NCBI GenBank assembly: GCA_946631805.1
Contig: CAMPAJ010000115.1
Span: 1-5,895 of the forward strand
Length of the DNA stretch: 5,895 bases
Direction of reading: 5' to 3'
Source: an uncultured Eggerthellaceae bacterium
Lineage (GTDB): Bacteria > Actinomycetota > Coriobacteriia > Coriobacteriales > Eggerthellaceae
The notes under the pieces are model-generated. The model made no database searches. It saw only the letters and a program-made list of their open reading frames with translations, and had not been told where the DNA came from. The stretch's first letter is position 1, and each line of letters begins with the position of its first letter. The position numbers and the translations under genes are program-made. This document shows, piece by piece, positions 1 through 5,378 of the stretch.

Positions 1-686
1 TCGGCGTGGCTTCGTTCATCATGCAAGTTGCCAACGCCATCATCAACACGATCCTCAACCAGACGCTGGCTTACTACGGTGCGCTTGACCCCATCGGGGC
101 AAGCGGCGCGCTTGCGGCCATCGGCGTCGCAGGTCGCGTGAACGGTTTCGCCTTCATGCCGGCGGTCGGCGTGCTCATGGGCGCCCAGACGCTCATCGGC
201 TACAACTACGGAGCGCGCAAGTGGGGCCGCGTGACCAAGTCGTATTGGCTCGGCGTGCTGTTCGCCACGGTCATCATCACGTTCTTCTTCGTGCTCATCC
301 ACGTCATTCCGCAGCAGATCGTGCAGCTGTTCGGCGTCGAAGGGAACCTCGAGCAGTTCTGCATCTATGCGCTCCAGGTCATGACGGCCATGTTCCCGCT
401 CGTCGGCTTCCAGATGATGAGCTCCAACTACTTCCAGTCCACGGGCCAGTCGCTCAAGGCGAGCCTGCTGAGCCTCACACGCCAGGTGCTGTTCCTCATT
501 CCGCTGCTGCTGTTGCTACCGCAGTTCCTTCCCGGACTCATTGGGGTTACGGCGTTGCAGGCCGTGTGCTTCACCTATCCGTTGGCCGATATCTTGTCGA
601 TTGTCACGACGGCTGCGTTCATCATCCCCGAACTCGTGAAGCTGCACCGCAGAAACGGAAAGGACGCGTTGCCTAAGGCTGCGTAA
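1..686 (+). CDS. MATE family efflux transporter, C-terminal half (5' end outside window)
   Basis: This is the last 228 or so codons of an inner-membrane multidrug and toxin extrusion antiporter, a family that exports cationic drugs or metabolites against Na+ or H+ gradients. The reading frame is already open at the left edge, with codons in phase from position 3. The GTG at 6 is an internal valine, not a start. Full MATE proteins are about 450 residues with 12 membrane helices, so this is roughly helices 7-12. The family signature is visible near the start of the fragment: MGAQTLIGYNYGARKWGRV at about 170-230, the helix 7/8 region whose GYNYGA element is typical of MATE C-terminal halves. Strongly hydrophobic segments follow (for example LLLLLPQFLPGLIGV), and the protein ends in a basic cytoplasmic tail (KLHRRNGKD). 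The gene ends at TAA 684-686 and is followed by a strong terminator. Family assignment is secure; the substrate cannot be told. Confidence 0.93.
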   Translation, partial: GVASFIMQVANAIINTILNQTLAYYGALDPIGASGALAAIGVAGRVNGFAFMPAVGVLMGAQTLIGYNYGARKWGRVTKSYWLGVLFATVIITFFFVLIHVIPQQIVQLFGVEGNLEQFCIYALQVMTAMFPLVGFQMMSSNYFQSTGQSLKASLLSLTRQVLFLIPLLLLLPQFLPGLIGVTALQAVCFTYPLADILSIVTTAAFIIPELVKLHRRNGKDALPKAA

Positions 687-713
687 CTGCCCGGTGCACA
701 ACAATGCACTTGC

Positions 714-757
714 AAACCCCTTCCCGAGGGAAACCATGTTCCTCGGGAAGGGGTTTC
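714..757 (+). terminator. Intrinsic terminator of the MATE gene
   Basis: A perfect 16-bp inverted repeat has arms at 714-729 (AAACCCCTTCCCGAGG) and 741-756 (CCTCGGGAAGGGGTTT) with an 11-nt loop, starting 27 bp after the MATE stop codon. The right arm ends in TTT and is followed by CGTCTATTT, a moderately T-rich tract. The left arm begins with AAA, so the structure could also stop transcription arriving from the converging permease gene, although the T tract on that side is short. The left arm plus loop contains its own small palindrome, TTCCCGAGGGAA (721-732), which resembles the intergenic repeat motif found elsewhere in the window. Confidence 0.85.
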
Positions 758-780
758 GTCTATTTAAGGGGAAATCAATC

Positions 781-833
781 TCCCGCGGGGAAGGAGCCGA
801 GGCTAACTTTCCGACCGATTTCCCGCGGGGAAA
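781..833 (+). repeat. Palindromic repeat block A (two copies, one type-I linker)
   Basis: Two copies of the GC-rich hairpin motif lie at 781-792 (TCCCGCGGGGAA, left end degenerate) and 819-833 (TTTCCCGCGGGGAAA, a perfect 6-bp stem around GCG). They are joined by a 26-bp linker (793-818) that contains AGCCGAGGCT (795-804) and ends in CCGACCGA. The same linker recurs in blocks B and C. The block sits between the convergent 3' ends of the MATE and first EamA genes. Apart from the terminator and this block, I see nothing in 687-870. Confidence 0.85.
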
Positions 834-870
834 GCAATTTGGCTAAAGGGCGCTCGCTCTCGGCTCGATT

Positions 871-1704
871 CTAGGTGCGTGCGGCGTGCACGTTGTAGGC
901 GGTGGAGGCCACGATTACGAGTGCGGCGCCGACGAGCGAGAGTGGGCCGATGGTCTCGCCGAGCGTTATGGCGACGAGAATCGGGTTGAGGATGGGCTCA
1001 AGGGTCGAGAGCAGCGACGCCGTGAGCGGGCTCACGTAGTCGAGCCCCTTCGACAAGAAAACGTAAGCGCAGCCCACCTGCACGACGCCGAGGGCGACGA
1101 CCGCCGCGACCACGGCGGGCGAGAAATCGGTTTCCTGCACGATGAACGGCAGCCCGCATGCCGTGCAGCCCAAAAACGAGATGATGGCGGCGCTCTCGAA
1201 GTCACAACCCGGTATGCGCTTCATCATGAACACGCCGGCGTAAGCGATGCCCGAGATCACGGCGACGATATTGCCCACGAGCCCCGTAGGTCCGAGCTTG
1301 TCGAAGAAGAAGCACACGATGCCCGCGAAGATGACGACGCACGCCGCGACCGCCGAGCGGCGCGGCTTCTCGTGCAAGGCAATCAGGCTTATGAGGATAA
1401 TCCACGCCGGCATCGTGAACTGCAAGACGATGGCGTTCGCGGCGGTCGTGAGCTTGTTCGCGACGACGAACGTCTGGAGCATGCTGAAGTTGACGATCGC
1501 GCCGGCGATTGTGGGCTTGTTGACGGTCAGGCGCTTGCCCTGCAAGCGTAGGTACGCGTACAGCACGCCGGCGGCAAAGATGCTGCGCGCGCCGCTGATG
1601 GAAAGCGCGTTCCAGTCGATTGACTTTATGAGCACGCCGGCCAACGCGAAGCAAACGGCCGAAATCAGCACATAGATCGTGCCTTTTACCTTGCCGTTAT
1701 TCAT
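871..1704 (-). CDS. EamA/DMT family transporter (10-TM permease)
   Basis: This is a 277-residue inner-membrane permease of the drug/metabolite transporter superfamily, with two tandem EamA repeats of five helices each (about residues 8-133 and 143-269). Proteins of this type usually export amino acids, metabolites or drugs; the substrate cannot be read from sequence. The second repeat ends with the typical EamA motif STLEPILNP (LEP at 235-237), followed by a helix, LGE, and a final helix. The length is normal for the family. The ATG at 1704-1702 is preceded by GGAG (1716-1713) with 8-nt spacing, and the start MNNGKVKGTIYVLISAVCFALAG places the first helix right after a short basic N-terminus, as expected. 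The gene is divergent from the second EamA gene and convergent with the MATE gene. Its stop is TAG (873-871). A possible small ORF ends in a TAATG overlap with this start. A close paralogue relation to the 2093 gene is not obvious by eye. Confidence 0.92.
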   Translation of the reverse strand: MNNGKVKGTIYVLISAVCFALAGVLIKSIDWNALSISGARSIFAAGVLYAYLRLQGKRLTVNKPTIAGAIVNFSMLQTFVVANKLTTAANAIVLQFTMPAWIILISLIALHEKPRRSAVAACVVIFAGIVCFFFDKLGPTGLVGNIVAVISGIAYAGVFMMKRIPGCDFESAAIISFLGCTACGLPFIVQETDFSPAVVAAVVALGVVQVGCAYVFLSKGLDYVSPLTASLLSTLEPILNPILVAITLGETIGPLSLVGAALVIVASTAYNVHAART

Positions 1705-1850
1705 TACGTGTGCTCCAATGTTGCTTTGCGAGGGTATGGTATATGCCTTTTGATTTTTGAATCGCTACTATTCATGCCGGCATCTAGCTCACCCTCCTGA
1801 ATGGGGTCGCTGGGGACTGAACAGTAAAGCCAAATAATCCAGGACTGCAT
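1704..1850 (-). CDS. Possible small ORF upstream of and overlapping the EamA permease start
   Basis: This is a 48-codon open frame from ATG 1850-1848 to TAA 1706-1704, whose stop overlaps the permease start as TAATG. The middle reads SDPIQEGELDAGMNSSDSKI and the C-terminal part is rich in basic residues (KRHIPYPRKATLEHT). An internal ATG at 1775-1773 would give a 23-residue version. No good ribosome-binding site precedes 1850. The AGGAGG at 1798-1793 is 9 nt upstream of a different ATG (1783-1781), which opens a three-codon ORF (Met-Pro-Ala-stop) whose TGA overlaps the ATG at 1775. This arrangement would suit a translationally coupled leader, but an open frame of this size can arise by chance and I recognise no family. 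Confidence 0.18.
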   Translation of the reverse strand: MQSWIIWLYCSVPSDPIQEGELDAGMNSSDSKIKRHIPYPRKATLEHT

Positions 1851-1912
1851 GCTAACCGATTTAGCTTCATTCTTGCATCGGCTTCTTTCCGCAGCCGTAT
1901 TAAAGACAGAAA

Positions 1913-1987
1913 GTCGCTATGTGTGGCCGTGGTTTTGGAAATGATGTTCGGGTCGCCATGTGTGGCTGTGGTTTTGAAAATGATGTT
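1913..1987. repeat. Tandem direct repeat, two copies, period 39 bp
   Basis: Copy 1 (1913-1948) and copy 2 (1952-1987) are each 36 bp and differ at three positions. Both contain the core ATGTGTGGC, then C or T, then GTGGTTTTG, followed by AAATGATGTT. The period of 39 bp is a multiple of three, so any frame through it yields a 13-residue peptide repeat (on the minus strand, KTTATHGDPNIIS-like). The end of copy 2 runs into TTGACA, which may be the -35 box of the downstream permease. The length and near-identity point to a recent duplication or to two adjacent copies of an interspersed repeat. Confidence 0.85.
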
Positions 1988-2016
1988 TGACAAACTCTTG
2001 CGCAAACGCCGAAACT
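1987..2016 (+). promoter_or_regulatory. Candidate promoter of the rightward EamA permease
   Basis: A perfect -35 consensus TTGACA lies at 1987-1992, created at the right end of the second 39-bp repeat copy. With an 18-bp spacer the -10 would be GAAACT (2011-2016), a poor match. TATAGC at 2016-2021 looks better but would need a 23-bp spacer. Only the -35 box is convincing. The predicted transcript would have a leader of roughly 70 nt before the ATG at 2093. Confidence 0.3.
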
Positions 2017-2092
2017 ATAGCGCTGTTTGGTTTTTTGCGCTTGCGGCCCGATTGAAAACGAGCGCTGCAAGGCACAGTGTAAGACGGGCATT

Positions 2093-3007
2093 ATGGCAAG
2101 GCTTGAAAATATGACGGTGCGGGGCGCGTCGGTTTTGTTCGCGGCGGTAATCGGGGTGCGCGCGACCGCGTTCCTGTTCAGCAAATTGCTGCTTTTGGAT
2201 ATGGGGCCGTTCATGCTCATGGGCACGCGGTTCTTGCTCGCGTTCGCCATTCTGGCCGTAGCGTTTCGCGCGAGCATGCGCGCCCTGACGCGCAAGACGC
2301 TTGCGCACGGGCTCCTGCTCGGCGTGCTCTACTTCGTCGTCATGGGGTTCGAGCTCGTGTCGCTTACCATGGCGGCGTCTTCAACGGTGGCGTTTCTGGA
2401 GAACACGGCCATCGTGTTCGTGCCGCTCATCGAGGCGCTCGTCGCACGCAAGTTGCCGACGCTCAAGGAGGTGGCCTGCACGGTCGTCGTCATGGTGGGT
2501 GTCGGCTTCGTCACGCTCGGCGACGGGTTTGGCGCATTCGGCCTGGGCGAGCTTTTTGCCCTGCTCGCAGGCGTGTTCTACGCTGTCGTGATCATAGTGA
2601 CGGCACGTGTGGCCAAAGATGACGACCCGACGGGGCTCGGCGTGCTGCAGGTGGGCTTCATCGGCTTGTTCGGCTTGGTTGCCGGGCTCGTGTTCGAGGT
2701 GCCCGTGCTTCCGCAGACGACGCTCCAGTGGGGGTATTTCGCCATCCTCGTCGTGATGTGCACATGCTTTGGGTTCGCGTTTCAGCCGATGGCGCAACGC
2801 CACATCAGCGCCGATCGCGCGGCGATCCTGCTTGCCGTGAGCCCGCTCATCGCGGCCGTGCTGGGCATCGTCGTGCTCGGAGAGCCGTCGGGTGCGGGCA
2901 CGCTCTTTGGCATGGCGCTCATCCTCGGCGGCATCATCGCTTCAAGCGTAAAACGCGCGCCGTCCGACACGCGCTTGCCTCAAGGGGATAAACCCGCCCG
3001 ACCCTAA
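2093..3007 (+). CDS. EamA/DMT family transporter (10-TM permease)
   Basis: This is a 304-residue membrane permease of the drug/metabolite transporter superfamily, with two EamA repeats at about residues 11-142 and 150-285. Typical features are the charged residue after the first helix (FLFSKLLL, Lys31), the arginine opening helix 2 (MLMGTRFLLAF), and GELFALLAGVFYAVVI opening the second repeat. The second-repeat end reads LLAVSPLIAAVLGIVVLGEP, so the usual LEP motif is altered. The hydrophilic tail (about 287-304) is proline- and charge-rich. The frame is open back to a TTG at 2027, but that extension is Cys/Lys-rich and unlike EamA starts. I chose ATG 2093. ATG 2111, with AAGG (2098-2101) 9 nt upstream, is equally plausible and would remove six residues. 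The likely role is metabolite or drug export; the substrate is unknown. The gene diverges from the other EamA gene and is followed only by hairpins of repeat block B. Confidence 0.9.
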   Translation: MARLENMTVRGASVLFAAVIGVRATAFLFSKLLLLDMGPFMLMGTRFLLAFAILAVAFRASMRALTRKTLAHGLLLGVLYFVVMGFELVSLTMAASSTVAFLENTAIVFVPLIEALVARKLPTLKEVACTVVVMVGVGFVTLGDGFGAFGLGELFALLAGVFYAVVIIVTARVAKDDDPTGLGVLQVGFIGLFGLVAGLVFEVPVLPQTTLQWGYFAILVVMCTCFGFAFQPMAQRHISADRAAILLAVSPLIAAVLGIVVLGEPSGAGTLFGMALILGGIIASSVKRAPSDTRLPQGDKPARP

Positions 3008-3045
3008 AGGCGGCGTGCACGGTGACGTCCCTCGGCCAATTTCCC

Positions 3046-3219
3046 AATCATTTTCCCCGCGGGAAAATGATTTCGGCCGCTGAACTGGCCCGACCGATTT
3101 CCCGCGGGGAAGGGCGCGGGTCCCGCGAGGAAAATGCTTTCGGCCGCTGACCTGGCCCGACCGATTTCCCGCGGGGAAGGAGCCGCGGCTAACTTTCCGA
3201 CCGATTTCCCGCGGGGAAA
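3046..3219. repeat. Palindromic repeat block B (five copies)
   Basis: Hairpin motif copies lie at 3051-3067 (TTTTCCCCGCGGGAAAA, reverse form), 3098-3111, 3121-3134 (TCCCGCGAGGAAAA, degenerate), 3165-3178 and 3205-3219 (forward form TTTCCCGCGGGGAA). Linkers at 3068-3097 and 3135-3164 are both 30 bp and differ at two positions (type II, ending CTGGCCCGACCGA or the same with AACTGG). The linker 3179-3204 is the 26-bp type I, with AGCCGCGGCT inside. The linker between copies 2 and 3 is only 9 bp. The first copy is extended to a perfect 12-bp-arm hairpin (3046-3072). The block fills the space between the convergent 3' ends of the second EamA gene and the DUF2974 gene; no conventional T-tailed terminator is present there. 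Confidence 0.88.
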
Positions 3220-3231
3220 GGCGCGGGCCGC

Positions 3232-4389
3232 CTAGCTTCCTTCGCTTCCGATTCGGCTGGCCTGAACGAGCTGCTCGAGGCCGGGCAGATGAGCGCGGGC
3301 GTGCTTCGCGGTCTCGCTGCCTACGATGGGGGCGAGGTCGCGCACCATGTGAAGCAGCGTCATGCGCATGTCGGCGGGCAGTTTCGCGACAGCTCCCGCC
3401 ATGGCCAGCGCGGCCCCCGAAGGGTTTTCGGAAAGCTCGCGCCACGTGTCGGCATCCGCCGCGCAGAAAATGTCGTAGACAGCGTCGATGAACAGCTCGC
3501 GCTTTTCGGGCTCGTACGATTTCGCCCAGCTGTTCATGGTGCTCGATAGGATGGCAGCTTCGGGGCTTATCTTGCCGACCTCGACGAAATCGCCGTTTTC
3601 GACGACCCAATGCGTCGAAGCATGTTGGGCGAACAGCACACCCGTCGACTGCACGACGCGGTAATCGGCGCGGCTTTCCATCAGCATGCCGAACACGCTG
3701 CTCTCGGGCACGGTCTTGCTGAGCTTCGCCTTGTAGGCCGGCTCGTCGATGCGTTTGCTGGCCTTGAACGCGAAGCCGGGGCCATCGTGGTTGAAAACGC
3801 GTTCGACCTTGGCGAACGTTTGCTCGCGGCACGTGAGCGCCGCATACTCGGCCAAGTTGCCGCCCTTGCTGTGGCCGCCCACGTACAGGTGCGCGGGGTC
3901 GGTGCCCGCGATGTCCTCGAGGTACGTGCGCGCGCTGATTTGGCTGGGGACTTCCTCCATGAACGTCAGGTTGAAATCCTCCTTCCATCCGGCAAGCGAG
4001 TTGTCGGTGCCGCGGAACGCCGCGTACGCCGAGCCGTCGGGGAAGAAGAACGTGCAGGCGGCGAACTGTTTCTCGAAATGCCCCGAGACCTCGTTGACGT
4101 AATAGCCCACGTTCAGATCCATGAACCGGGGCGAGGTGAGCAGCGCGGCGAGGAATTCGTCGCCGCCCATGCGCTCGAGCCAGATGCCGCCGAACAAATC
4201 TTTGTGCGCGATGCCGCAAATCGCGATCGGCAGCGGCACGAGCTCGGTGGGCATCGTGCGGGCGAGGGTGCCGTTTTCGAAGTTGAAGTATGCGATCGTC
4301 GCGAGGATGATGCTGTCGACATCGCTGAGCGGCACGTCCTCGAGCGACGCGCGCTGCTTGTGCAGGTATTCGACTATGGTGTGCTCCAT
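3232..4389 (-). CDS. DUF2974 (Mbeg1-like) alpha/beta-hydrolase family protein
   Basis: This is a 385-residue cytoplasmic protein (no signal peptide seen) of the DUF2974/Mbeg1-like family, which has the lipase-type alpha/beta-hydrolase fold but no established substrate. Family hallmarks occur in order: FPDGSAYAAFRGTD (FRGTD at about 125-129), GWKEDFNLTF, then VGGHSKGGNLAEYAAL with the nucleophile-elbow serine at about 174. NHDGPGF follows (Asp202, candidate acid), and QHASTHW near 255-261 (His256, candidate base). The catalytic set therefore looks intact. The N-terminus EHTIVEYL followed by SDVDSIILATIAYFNFE is typical of the family, which favours ATG 4389-4387. A TTG at 4416 would add nine residues; neither start has a strong Shine-Dalgarno site. 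The C-terminal 90 or so residues are helical and unassigned. It lies 82 bp downstream of the zinc-ribbon gene on the same strand, so co-transcription is possible. Esterase or lipase activity is inference. Confidence 0.88.
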   Translation of the reverse strand: MEHTIVEYLHKQRASLEDVPLSDVDSIILATIAYFNFENGTLARTMPTELVPLPIAICGIAHKDLFGGIWLERMGGDEFLAALLTSPRFMDLNVGYYVNEVSGHFEKQFAACTFFFPDGSAYAAFRGTDNSLAGWKEDFNLTFMEEVPSQISARTYLEDIAGTDPAHLYVGGHSKGGNLAEYAALTCREQTFAKVERVFNHDGPGFAFKASKRIDEPAYKAKLSKTVPESSVFGMLMESRADYRVVQSTGVLFAQHASTHWVVENGDFVEVGKISPEAAILSSTMNSWAKSYEPEKRELFIDAVYDIFCAADADTWRELSENPSGAALAMAGAVAKLPADMRMTLLHMVRDLAPIVGSETAKHARAHLPGLEQLVQASRIGSEGS

Positions 4390-4471
4390 GGCGTTCTCGT
4401 AGCTCGATGTGCTCAATGCTCGTGATTCAAGCGCCTAGCGGGCTCGTAGTCCCCACCAGGAGCTTCCATCG

Positions 4472-5041
4472 CTAATTCGCGACTTTACGCGCGTGGCGGT
4501 GTAGTTTCTTATACAAATTGTAGAGCGGTTCCAACATATCGTTGTCATCCGTGAAATAACACAAAAGGCGGTCGCGGTATTGAATATGGCAGCCGTCAAG
4601 TTCCAGCTGGTCGAAGCGCGCCAAGTCGCTCCAACTCGTGAACACCGTGTTGGGCTCGCCCATATCTCGGCAGTACAGTCCATGTTCCGTGATGGCGAAA
4701 CCGTTCTTGCCGCTTTTGAACATCGTGTCGTCATGGATGAGGAAAACGCGCTCGTCCGAGTCGATGCCGAGCCCTTTAAGAATCTTGCGTGAGCTCTCGA
4801 AATGATCGGCATCGGCGCTGCAAAGATACTCCTTGCAGGCTTCTTCCGCAAACTGCGGCATCGGTGCCGAACTTGTGTCCTCTTCTTCGTATGAAGCCGC
4901 AATGCTTTCCACGAAATCATCTGCGCCATCGCCGTCTAACACGAAGCGCGATCCGCAGTACTCGCACACGACGATCCTGCTCTTGATGGCGCTGTCGATT
5001 ACGCCTCCGCATGAAGGGCATTGCATGCTCATGAGTTTCAT
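4472..5041 (-). CDS. Zinc-ribbon protein with probable PH-like C-terminal domain
   Basis: This is a 189-residue soluble protein. Residues 6-33 form a zinc ribbon with two CxxC knuckles (Cys8/Cys11 and Cys26/Cys29, 14 residues apart), including the typical second-knuckle context CEYCGSRF. An acidic low-complexity linker follows (about 37-66, with EEED). Residues about 70-182 include FLIHDDTMFKSGKNGFAITE and a later GLYCRD...SWSDL stretch. This pattern is seen in bacterial short PH-like domains attached to zinc ribbons, where a beta-rich domain ends in a helix (here LEPLYNLYKKL). The PH-like call is recognition by pattern, not by search. The ATG at 5041-5039 has GAGGAGG (5052-5046) 4 nt upstream, a strong but close site; ATG 5032 is an alternative. 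It is the first gene of a leftward pair with the DUF2974 gene. Function unknown; a binding or scaffold role is more likely than catalysis. Confidence 0.82.
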   Translation of the reverse strand: MKLMSMQCPSCGGVIDSAIKSRIVVCEYCGSRFVLDGDGADDFVESIAASYEEEDTSSAPMPQFAEEACKEYLCSADADHFESSRKILKGLGIDSDERVFLIHDDTMFKSGKNGFAITEHGLYCRDMGEPNTVFTSWSDLARFDQLELDGCHIQYRDRLLCYFTDDNDMLEPLYNLYKKLHRHARKVAN

Positions 5042-5045
5042 GGCG

Positions 5046-5052
5046 CCTCCTC
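5046..5052 (-). promoter_or_regulatory. Strong ribosome-binding site of the zinc-ribbon gene
   Basis: GAGGAGG on the minus strand lies 4 nt before the ATG at 5041. It is the best match to the Shine-Dalgarno consensus before any gene in the window and supports 5041 over the internal ATG codons at 5032 and 5026. Confidence 0.7.
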
Positions 5053-5078
5053 GAATGCTCGTTGGAACGTGTAGCTAA

Positions 5079-5106
5079 AGTGTACAGGAAAGCCAGCTTA
5101 TTTATA
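5079..5106 (-). promoter_or_regulatory. Candidate promoter of the zinc-ribbon / DUF2974 pair
   Basis: Two possible -10 boxes are read on the minus strand: TATAAA (5106-5101) within an AT-rich patch (TTATAAATAAGC), and TACACT (5084-5079). Neither has a good -35 at the right distance. The AT-rich patch stands out from its GC-rich surroundings and lies between the repeat block and the gene, so a promoter here is likely, but its exact position is not settled. Confidence 0.3.
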
Positions 5107-5159
5107 ACGGGGTAAGTCGGTTTTGCGAGCGCGTTAAGGCCAGCTTCCCAACGCAACCG

Positions 5160-5372
5160 TTTTCCCCGCGGGAAATCGGTCGGGAAGTTAGCCGTGGCTC
5201 CTTCCCCGCGGGAAATCGGTCGGGCCAGGTCGCAGACACAATCACTTTCCCCGCGGGAAATCGGTTTCCTCCGGGGAATCCGGTCGGGCCAGGTTGTCGG
5301 TGCAATCAATTTCCCCGCGGGAATTCGGTCGGCAGCCAAGAAGTTAGCCTCGGCTCCTTCCCCGCGGGAAAA
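5160..5372. repeat. Palindromic repeat block C (six copies, inverted relative to block A)
   Basis: Copies in the complementary form TTTCCCCGCGGGAAA lie at 5160-5175, 5202-5215, 5246-5260, 5310-5323 and 5358-5372. A diverged copy, TTTCCTCCGGGGAA, is at 5265-5278. Linkers alternate: 5176-5201 is type I (26 bp, with AGCCGTGGCT), 5216-5245 and 5279-5309 are type II (30 and 31 bp, starting TCGGTCGGGCCAGG or close to it), and 5324-5357 is type I enlarged to 34 bp (with AGCCTCGGCT). Every full copy points opposite to block A. Unlike blocks A and B, which sit between gene ends, this block lies between two gene starts. Its last copy covers the -35 position of the candidate promoter for the next gene. 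Confidence 0.88.
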
Positions 5373-5378
5373 TGATTC

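Larger units (their letters stand above)
1705..2092. other. 388-bp divergent intergenic region between the two EamA permeases
   Basis: This stretch is noticeably more AT-rich than the flanking genes. It holds the ribosome-binding site of the 871-1704 gene, a 10-bp perfect palindrome ATGCCGGCAT (1774-1783), the AGGAGG on the minus strand (1798-1793), the possible small ORF, a tandem duplication of period 39 bp (1913-1987), and a candidate promoter for the rightward permease (1987-2016). A 73-codon minus-strand frame (2005-1784, TTG start) runs through the duplication and is probably not a gene. No regulator gene lies between the two transporters. Confidence 0.6.

Noticed and set aside
1784..2005. 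73-codon minus-strand ORF between the two EamA genes
   Set aside because: It starts with TTG without a ribosome-binding site, much of it is the 39-bp DNA duplication, and it resembles no family I know. Its AGG-AGG codons coincide with the Shine-Dalgarno-like sequence discussed elsewhere.
2027..2092. Upstream TTG start for the second EamA gene
   Set aside because: The 22-residue extension is Cys/Lys-rich, overlaps the predicted promoter and leader, and lacks a ribosome-binding site. EamA proteins normally begin close to the first helix.
2942..4219. 425-codon minus-strand ORF overlapping the DUF2974 gene
   Set aside because: It is an Arg/His/Gly-rich out-of-frame shadow of the DUF2974 gene that continues through repeat block B. 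The DUF2974 frame carries clear family motifs.
4413..4469. 18-residue minus-strand ORF between the zinc-ribbon and DUF2974 genes (MEAPGGDYEPARRLNHEH), and a possible RNA gene here
   Set aside because: It starts 2 nt after the zinc-ribbon stop but has no ribosome-binding site and no recognisable family. The sequence was checked for a tRNA-like T arm and none was found.
3046..5372. CRISPR arrays in repeat blocks B and C
   Set aside because: The repeated core is only 14-15 bp and varies, the intervals recur between blocks instead of being unique, orientation flips within block B, and no cas gene is present.
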